Shown here in pieces: positions 57,011-64,000 of a stretch of DNA of 64,000 bases (its first letter is position 1; each line of letters starts with the position of its first letter). The notes below the pieces were generated by a model, which was not told where the DNA came from, searched no databases, and saw only the letters and a list, made by a program, of their open reading frames with translations. The position numbers were made by a program, and so were the translations under genes. Source of the stretch: Lepas anatifera (lineage: Eukaryota > Arthropoda > Thecostraca > Lepadidae); NCBI GenBank assembly GCA_034440635.1, contig JAOTON010001680.1, forward strand, positions 434,001 to 498,000. Direction: 5' to 3'.

Positions 57011-58177
57011 GGAGGCTCGTGCGAACGTGTTGGGTGCAAGCGACAAAACGGTATCTGTTACTACGATAGGTTTACTGGTAGTTTATTCTGAAGGACTGCA
57101 AAAGGGGAGTGCCAGGTTATCATGTGTTGATGAGTACATACCTGAAGATATATAAACTTGGCGTTTTTTTTACAAAGCTTAAGCTAAACATGGCTCGAGA
57201 ATGAACTTGGATCGCGTAGGTAAAATATGTGTCTGTTTAAAAGCTTATTCGAAGGCTGTTTTGAGGCTTAACGTTAAAGTACATTTGTCATGATATTTGA
57301 ACTAATGTTGCAATTTTTTAGATCATGCAATTTGGTTTCCTGGTTTCGCTCCATGCCAAAACTCACTTTAGGCGAGCAAATTAGGCTTTTCAATCGGGAT
57401 CCGGTTCATGTTTTCCTGCCGCTCAATTTCAACCGACGTGCCGAAGTGCAGGTCAATGGACAGAGGCAGCAGGGGAGCTGCACTCTGCTGAGGAAATGCA
57501 CAGTTCCCCACAATGTCGAGCTTTGCATGAAGATAACCAGACTGTTGGTTTGCTCCACATATCCGTTCCGTTTCCGTTATATCCGTTCAAATAAGAGGTG
57601 TTTCGAGCTATTTCGAATAGTACAGATGGGTTATGCTCCATCATGAATAACACATATTTTCATTTTGCCTAAAACATATGCTATTGGAAGGCAAAACCCA
57701 TTGGCATTTTCAGTGCTGAGGCACATAACTTCCGATGAACGGTGGGGAATGAGGCAGAATACATTTGTCCCTTCTATTTAAATATTGTATTTGACAAATT
57801 TGAAACTTTCGCCTGAGGAATTTGGAAATTTTGTCTTGGCAGGGCGGGAAAAGAGTTAATTTGACATATATACTCTCACTTCTGGAAATTCTCGGGAAAA
57901 TTCTGCCCTCTATGCTGAGTGTGGCAAAAACGGCTTCGAAGGATCTGGCAACTAATCATGTTTCTAGCATTCCTCTAAGGTTAGCATTCCTCTAAGGTTT
58001 GATCTTTCCCATTGCAGGCCGCAAAGATAAACCAGTCTGCCATCTCACAAGAAACCTTGGTAGTTTAGGATTCCATCAGATTTAGGGACCAGTTAAACAG
58101 GATAAGTCTGGAGATTTCATTTCGTGAATGACTTCCCGAGTTATCAGTGAATCAAGCGCTGCACAACTAAAGCAAGC

Positions 58178-59568
58178 ATGGAGGACACTCCAGAGAAGCC
58201 GATCCGCCTCCTGCAGGAGTTCTGGGAGAAAATGGCCCATTGTAAGTACCTTAGGCCAGTAGCTCAACTGAACTCTTATTCCTCTAGCGGGACCGTGAAC
58301 AGCGCCGCTACTGTCTGGATAATTCTTACTCTGTGCAGTGAAATGAAATCGCCTTCTAACAGTTTTCCGAGCATCCCGGCATATTAAACATTTATCTTAC
58401 CTGCAAGTTCTTGGCAGGAGCACCGGCGAAATTGACCACGTGGTCGAGTGTTATGTATGTGACAGGCCTCTCCAGCTGCTTTCATTCCCGGAACATAAAT
58501 CTCATGTATTTCACGAACTTTAACAAGGATCAAGCAGGAGCATTGCTATAGCGTTTTTTTAAGAAGCCCAGAACTGCGTATCAGGACTGCCATAACTATT
58601 GTATTGTCGAACGGAGTTAATTTTTTTAGCTATCTTAATTCGCTAACCGCGAAAAGAGCGATGTCTCAAAAGTGTGCTTAACCAAAATGATCAACAAATA
58701 TGTAGTTTGTAACTGGCAACCCGGGGAAAGCCAAGTGCCGTGTATACACGGGGCATCACCTGAGCCCTGTTCCGTGTCAGCACGTTTTGTGCAGGACCTC
58801 TAACCTCTCCTCCAGAAAAGTAACATCAGCGCCATAATTGCCTCTTGTTTGTGCTTAGCAAAGGGAACTCAAACCTTTATATCATTAAAAAATATTAGGC
58901 TGCCACTTCGTGCACTTACTATTTTTCATCAGCGCAAACAGCAGGCCGTCAGCCCGTAAAACCTCTAGAACTAGTTCCCGGGGAGAGGCTACAGTTCTGT
59001 GACGTAGGCGCAATGCGGCCCGCTGATTGGTACTGACAAAACTGTGCTGACAGCTGGAACAGGGCTCTGAGCCCTGTTCCAGCTGTGGCGTTTTGTCAGC
59101 AGGACCTCTAACCTCTCCTCCAGAAAAGAAATATCAGCGCCATAATCGCCTCTAGTTTGTGCTAAGCAAAGGGAATTTCAACCTTTATACTATTAAAAAT
59201 ATTAGACTGCCACTTCGTGCACTTGCTATTTTTCATCAGCCCAAACAGCGGCCGTCAGCCCGCAAAACCTCTAGAACTGAGTTCCCGGGAAGAGGCTACA
59301 GCCCTTGACGTAGGCGCAACGCGGCCCGCTGATTGGTGCTGACAAAACTGTGCTGACAGGTGGAACAGGGCTCTGGTTTCTGGGGGAAGGGAAAGGGAAT
59401 AGAGGAATTCCTCTGTTTTACTGGTTACCTCAGAAGGACCTAAGACACTTGTAACCCTTGTTTTATAGCTTATGAAATCCCGTATTAATTCCAGAACGTA
59501 CCAAGTCCGAGTTGAAATAGGTCATAGTATAAAATACGGAAATTACGATCAAGGTTAATATTTTGTAG

Positions 59569-59616
<48 letters not shown>

Positions 59617-61684
59617 ATGTATATAGATATATACCATGTTTTAGCAACAGGACATGTCTCAAAGCCAAAAGCTTGCAGCCTAGAGATTTCGCATGAAATA
59701 CTTTCATCCGTTATGAACACCATATACAAGCACTGGATAAAACCAGGCGCTGTGTCACTAGTGGGTGCGTCCGTCCCGTGTATCACAACAGGTGCGCTAT
59801 GTCACACTCAGAGCCAACAAGCAACACAATCAGATGTAATTGTATTCAACTGCAGTCCGTTGCGCATACATAAACACTGCTGCATTGTACTACATGTGTG
59901 CCAGCACATGTTTGATTACTGCAGCCGCCACCGTCAGCAGCGGGCTCTGTCAGCTAGCAGTTCCGTTCGTGGCCTAGCGCTCAGCTGAAGGGGCTATTTC
60001 TGGTGCGGGGACCTGGCAGAACGGGGCGCCGGCGCAGAGGGCTTGCCGTGATCGACAGGGTCTCAGGGCGGAAGTCACGCCGGGACAGCGTCATGGCATT
60101 GCACGCGGTGCCGCCTCGCCTGTTGTGATCCGTCACCGTCAGCACAAGCAGGCCTGTGCAAGCGAGCTGCTGCTTCTGTTTGTGAGCTGATGTTTTACTT
60201 CGAATTTTGATAAGTTGGCTTCGTAACGGTGTGAAATGGGCGATAGTTCGGCATGTTCTGGTGTCGGCACCAGCCGTCAGCCCCACCAGTGGTGCATGGA
60301 GCTGGCTCCCCAGTGTGATGGCTGTCAAGGTACGACCCTGCCGATCTGGGCTGGCAGTACGGATCATTTATAAGGCTTAGCATGATGAATAGCTGTACTT
60401 TTACTACCAACAAGCTCACATTTACCTGCTCAGTTACTTACAAAGCAAATTAAAAAAGTAGATATAGTCAGCAGATGTACCTATTTTCACCACTTTTCAA
60501 ACACACCATTAATGTTGCAAAAAAACGATATCACTATTTTTCCTTATTGCGCTTTCTTCGAGTGATATTCGTTGACTGGCTTGTTGGCGCGGAAGGGGAC
60601 AAACAGGCGCCGCTTGCTGAGTAACTGTTCCGTCCACACCTTGCTGGCCCTGCTGCGCTGCAACGCCGCACTTGCCCTCTTGCGCGATAGTCTGGCCACA
60701 CTTCTACCGTCGCTGAGAAGTCCGCCTGAGCGGAACCTGCTGTGCCACTGGCACGCTGCGGGGGCGGAGTCAGCGATGGGTGCAACTATTATCAACGAGC
60801 TAATGGTGGGGGCTCTTGGTTTCACTGCTATTTGGATTTATGTTTTGGATTTAGCTATTTGGACTAAGTGTATATTCAAGACGAACAAGAAATTGCATAC
60901 ATACGGTGCAAAGTATTGCATTTTATACGGCTAGTAAGCGTACGAATTTAAATATAAGTGGCTCTTATCAGCAAACTTCGCTGTTTGCATCGTACCGATT
61001 CCAAGGCAAAACTAACTCATGCAGGTACACTCAGTTATTCTATAGCATTTTCATTCTGATTTTTGTGTTGGCTATCTCCGGAAATCTTCCTTGACCCTCC
61101 CTCTCCTGGGCTCTATGACCTTGACCTGATTTGGCGTCAGACGCGGCACGAGCAGATGAGTTGTTCCGGCGAATGCTGATGCGAGAGGTGGAGGAGGAGC
61201 CGGCAAGAGCGCAGAGTGGTTAGTACGTCACTTTGCCTTGGCACCGGATGCTTGCCACCACGAACTACCCGTCCGACCACACTGCCAGCTTGTTCGATGT
61301 TTAGGCATGGTCTGAAATGCACCAAAGTAGAAATGCAACCGTGCCGGACTTGTTGAAAACTTCATACTTTGTGATTTGACACAGTTTTGGCTCCTGAAAC
61401 AGTATCTTCTTATTTTTTCTCTCCTTTTCTATGTGGGGCCCGGATAGACCATTATCGATCAGTTGGCGATGACAATGTACCGCCGGCCCAATTGTCAAAC
61501 CTGGCTGTGGTTTTCAACACCTTGACATTTATGATTGAAGGTTAGGGTACCGTTGCGTAAGGATAATTATTTTTCTTTTGGAAACTCCCAAACACAAAAT
61601 TCAAGTTAGAGTATATATATATATATATATGCGTAAGGATAATTATTTTTTTTGGAAACTCCCAAACACAAAATGCAAGTTTGA

Positions 61685-61748
<64 letters not shown>

Positions 61749-61806
61749 TCTCTACTGCATTTGTGTTTTAGTTCCAAGATAAATATTATCCTTCTATATA
61801 TATGTG

Positions 61807-61870
<64 letters not shown>

Positions 61871-63615
61871 TTATGATATTAAATTTGTACAAAGTGCATA
61901 GGTACAGTTGGTGGGTTATTGGAAGGAATAAGGTTTTTGAGGTCTTCGTTTTTCGAGTGATTTAGCGTCTGCTAGGAGGATTGATCGATGGCAGCATGGA
62001 TTGATTTGGAGGCAGCTCAGTTTAACACAAGAAAGGTTTACACCGTCTTCCTTGGCCAAATGAAAACAGGAGGTAGTGATACCTAATATGCATTCATCGC
62101 TGGGTCCCTTGACATTAACAGTTGTGGCGGTGGTTCTGATGCAATATAATCGGTTGATGTTGCAATTCGTGATGACTCGTGATGATCAGGAACATGTGAT
62201 ACATCTTCCTGATGTAGGCTAGCGTTGGTATCGTAGCCTTATTTTACATTATTTGCTTAATTTGTATCTTAGAAATATGCACCACTGTACTGGTGAGACC
62301 TGCGCTTAGTTCGTAGTTTAAACCCAGGGATGCCTTTATATCTTAGTTCTAGGTGATACTTTTATTCTCAACTGCAGAAACTATGATGTGTGCACTTTGA
62401 AATTGTGTTTTGCACTTCTTACTTAATTTCTGCACTTTTCACATAGCTTTTTCATTTCTCACTTAACTGTTGCACTTTTCACCTAACTAATGGTTGTTCT
62501 TAAATGCATGACGGTATTGTATGGATGAGAGACACACAGAGTGGAAAGCCCTGCAGAAAACCAGCCGTAAGAAGTTGAATCCGTGGTTCCAGCCTCTGGA
62601 AATACCTCCCTCTGTCTTTAAGGCGGGCAAGCATAATTTGTGTTCAGCATCAGCTGTTTTTGCTTGTCTAGTTCCACTACGTAACCTTCTATTCACTCTG
62701 TTGGTGTGTCTGTTTTTGCGAGACATACATTCTGAATTGATTTTCTAGACAAAGGTCAGGCTACCGCAGCGCATGAGTCGAGATCGTTGCACCCGAGCTG
62801 CACCGGTCAACCAACCTCTGGGCGACGGAAATACTAACGGCAGCCGTTCCATACACTGTCGATTTTGGTCCGGAGGGAAGCGACCAGATTCGTGCTAAAT
62901 AGTGTGCTGAAGATGACAAGTAGACAATCGGGTGATTCGAGGGGAATTGTCCGGATGCGTCTTCCCCGGGACCATTAGTGAACAGTGGTGAAACGCTACA
63001 CATTGTCCAGTTCAAGCTAGTCAGTGGCATTTCTGTGTTTCGACAGCTGCGGAATCAACGCTAGAGCTCTTCCGAAAGAGCCTGGTTGAAGAGGAGAAGT
63101 TCTGCAAAGATGTCCCCCACGTGTTTGTTGTGCTTGGAGCTTCGGTGAGTCGGAACTGGGTTCTGAGTGTCAATCAAAGATGGCGGGTCTCATTAGCAGG
63201 GCCCTATGCCAGTATGGACGAGAAAATGAAGAGCTTATGCATTACGTCATTCCAACAATTGTACAATCGTATTCTTTGAATGTATTTTACTAAAGATACT
63301 ATCGTAGAAAATAGTTTTCGTGGGTAGGTGATTTCAAAATCGCCTGTCATGCACCGGAACATCATATTTGTACTGCTGCGATTTAACATTTCTACAGCTC
63401 AGACGTGTAACTTCAGCGGTACAAATCTGTATTTGCTTTCAGAATGAGTAGGTATCTGGTTTTTTCAGGGTGATCTGGCGAAGAAGAAGATTTACCCGGC
63501 GGTATGGTGGCTATATAGAGATCGACTCCTTCCAGAAAACACGAGCGTGGTGGGCTACGCCCGCTCCAAGCTGGACGTCAGCGGCGTCAGGGCCAGATGC
63601 GACCCCTTCATGAAG
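58178..63615 (+). CDS. G6PD: Glucose-6-phosphate 1-dehydrogenase, 5' part (three coding exons, 3' end off window)
   Basis: Exons 63047-63144 and 63469-63615 are secure: [20 protein letters not shown], then [20 protein letters not shown], then [10 protein letters not shown], ending CDPFMK before GTGCGG. GASGDLAKKK is the NADP-binding dinucleotide fold of G6PD and WWLYRD...LLP follows as in arthropod enzymes. The enzyme oxidises glucose 6-phosphate to 6-phosphogluconolactone with NADP in the cytosol, starting the pentose phosphate pathway. A first exon at 58178-58241 ([20 protein letters not shown], donor GTAAGT) ends in the exact phase required to splice to 63047, but this is inferred. The substrate-binding lysine region and most of the protein lie past the window. 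Confidence 0.9.
58762..59374. mobile_element. Two tandem ~306-bp TIR elements in a G6PD intron
   Basis: Copy 1 (58762-59068) and copy 2 (59069-59374) are direct repeats sharing GACCTCTAACCTCTCCTCCA, GCCACTTCGTGCACTT and CGCGGCCCGCTGATTGGTGC-type sequence. Each begins GAGCCCTGTTCC and ends GGAACAGGGCTCT, so each is bounded by inverted repeats and they meet end to end. Non-coding; a MITE dimer. Confidence 0.85.
59571..59608. repeat. (AT)n microsatellite
   Basis: About 38 bp of pure AT, followed by ATGTATATGTATATAGATAT. The open frame through it (YIYIYI) is an artefact. Confidence 0.95.
59981..60153 (-). CDS. Possible terminal exon of an unidentified minus-strand gene
   Basis: After an acceptor-like CGCTTGCACAG, the minus strand reads [20 protein letters not shown], then [13 protein letters not shown], and ends at TGA (59983-59981). 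The stretch is GC-rich against its surroundings. [11 protein letters not shown] is reminiscent of the end of a C2 domain strand-loop, but I do not recognise a family. No partner exon is proven; it sits in the proposed G6PD intron, on the other strand. Confidence 0.2.
60544..60755 (-). CDS. Possible exon of an unidentified minus-strand gene
   Basis: After CCGCCCCCGCAG the minus strand gives an open frame of 69 codons, basic and GC-rich ([20 protein letters not shown], then [10 protein letters not shown]), stopping at TAA 60546-60544. It could be a last exon, or spliced earlier at an internal AAG/GTGTGG. Not recognised; possibly the same gene as 59981-60153. Confidence 0.2.
61137..61211 (+). 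other. Exon-like stretch of unknown meaning
   Basis: Bordered by GGCGTCAG and GGTTAGTA, the frame reads [20 protein letters not shown], then RAQS, an amphipathic helix-like sequence. It might be a small exon, but it does not fit the G6PD family and has no partner. Confidence 0.15.
61554..61868. repeat. AT microsatellite cluster with a duplicated ~65-bp unit
   Basis: GCGTAAGGATAATTATTTTT and GGAAACTCCCAAACACAAAA, followed by an AT run, occur twice (61554-61630 and 61631-61746). A third AT run lies at about 61798-61868. The duplicate shows that the AT run and its flank were copied together. Confidence 0.9.
61869..63046. other. G6PD intron sequence, nothing else recognised
   Basis: A CACTT.TCAC-type phrase (TTGCACTTTTCACCTAAC, CTGCACTTTTCACATAGC) repeats at about 62400-62490. 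No exon or RNA seen. Confidence 0.4.
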
Positions 63616-64000
63616 GTGCGGGACCAACACGGCCATATTTTTGAACAGTAGATCTTAATGTATTAATATATGCAGCGGCGATACACGTTGAATAAGAACG
63701 ACACATTGCTCCCTCTGAAAATGGCTGGCTGAGCTGGTGAAAAAGTAGAATGTTAATGCATTCCTAGAGCTTACCGGTATATCTCGAGATGGTGGGTCAG
63801 ACACAGCAATAATGCGTTTATCATCGCAGGAATCGATTGAGGCAAATTGAGATACAGTGAGAGAGGCAGATAAATGACTGGGAAATATGTTTTTGTTTGC
63901 TTAGTTTTATTTAGTAAGTAAGGGGAGCAATGTTGGCAGCAGCATAATAATTACAAGCTTTGAAGTGGCTTTAAAACTGACCATTTTCTGCCAAGTTGTT
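63616..64000. other. G6PD intron at the right edge
   Basis: Starts with the donor after the exon ending CATGAAG; no further exon before the window ends. Confidence 0.6.

Larger units (their letters stand above)
55794..58177. other. Region upstream of G6PD; no protein gene recognised
   Basis: Contains a SINE fragment (56315-56425), a CpG-rich tract (about 56560-57010) and a perfect 17-bp tandem duplication (57965-57981, 57982-57998). Other open frames are chance. Confidence 0.4.

Noticed and set aside
60572..60934. 120-codon plus-strand frame
   Set aside because: It is the antisense of a more exon-like minus-strand frame and has no recognisable content.

Overview
The window is eukaryotic, from an invertebrate animal, most likely an arthropod. 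The genes are split by GT–AG introns. The two recognisable host genes (a Tret1-like sugar transporter and glucose-6-phosphate dehydrogenase) look arthropod-like, and the rest is dominated by animal mobile elements: non-LTR and Penelope-like retroelements, hAT derivatives, TTAA-flanked elements and tRNA-derived SINEs. I cannot name a species. Most open frames here are chance or transposon-derived.

Layout. 1-4.66 kb: minus-strand non-LTR retrotransposon (ORF2 endonuclease/RT running off the left edge with two frameshifts, plus an RRM-type ORF1). 4.8-5.25 kb: small relics (a TTAA-element end and a Penelope endonuclease scrap). 6.73-14.33 kb: a Penelope-like element (PLE) on the minus strand with two apparently identical 309-bp pseudo-LTRs, each carrying a plausible hammerhead ribozyme just before the start codon. 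It is split by a 4.55-kb insertion bounded by terminal inverted repeats (TIRs), itself built of ~20-bp and ~530-bp tandem repeats. 15-38 kb: repeat-rich intergenic DNA with TTAA elements full of AGGTCA motifs, hAT derivatives and MITEs with 8-bp target duplications, a 0.7-kb minisatellite, SINEs, and a 33-bp coding-like tandem repeat (34.3-34.8 kb).

38.13-43.03 kb: an apparently complete six-exon sugar-porter gene (about 489 aa) on the plus strand. It is followed by a large inverted duplication (43.4-46.7 kb) whose right arm is interrupted. 48-55 kb: two opposite-orientation copies of a ~1.02-kb TTAA element, a near-perfect 88-bp palindrome and MITEs. 58.18-63.6 kb: the 5' part of a G6PD gene on the plus strand: a candidate first exon, a ~4.8-kb intron holding a tandem MITE pair and AT microsatellites, then two confident exons covering the NADP-binding start. 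The rest of G6PD lies beyond the right edge.

The two host genes do not form a functional unit. The sugar transporter is a plasma-membrane carrier and G6PD is the cytosolic entry enzyme of the pentose phosphate pathway. The observations most worth following are the ribozyme-bearing pseudo-LTRs, the self-amplified terminus of the element inside the PLE, the 33-bp repeat whose variants are all synonymous in one ATG-less frame, and the nuclear-receptor-like half-sites spread by TTAA elements.
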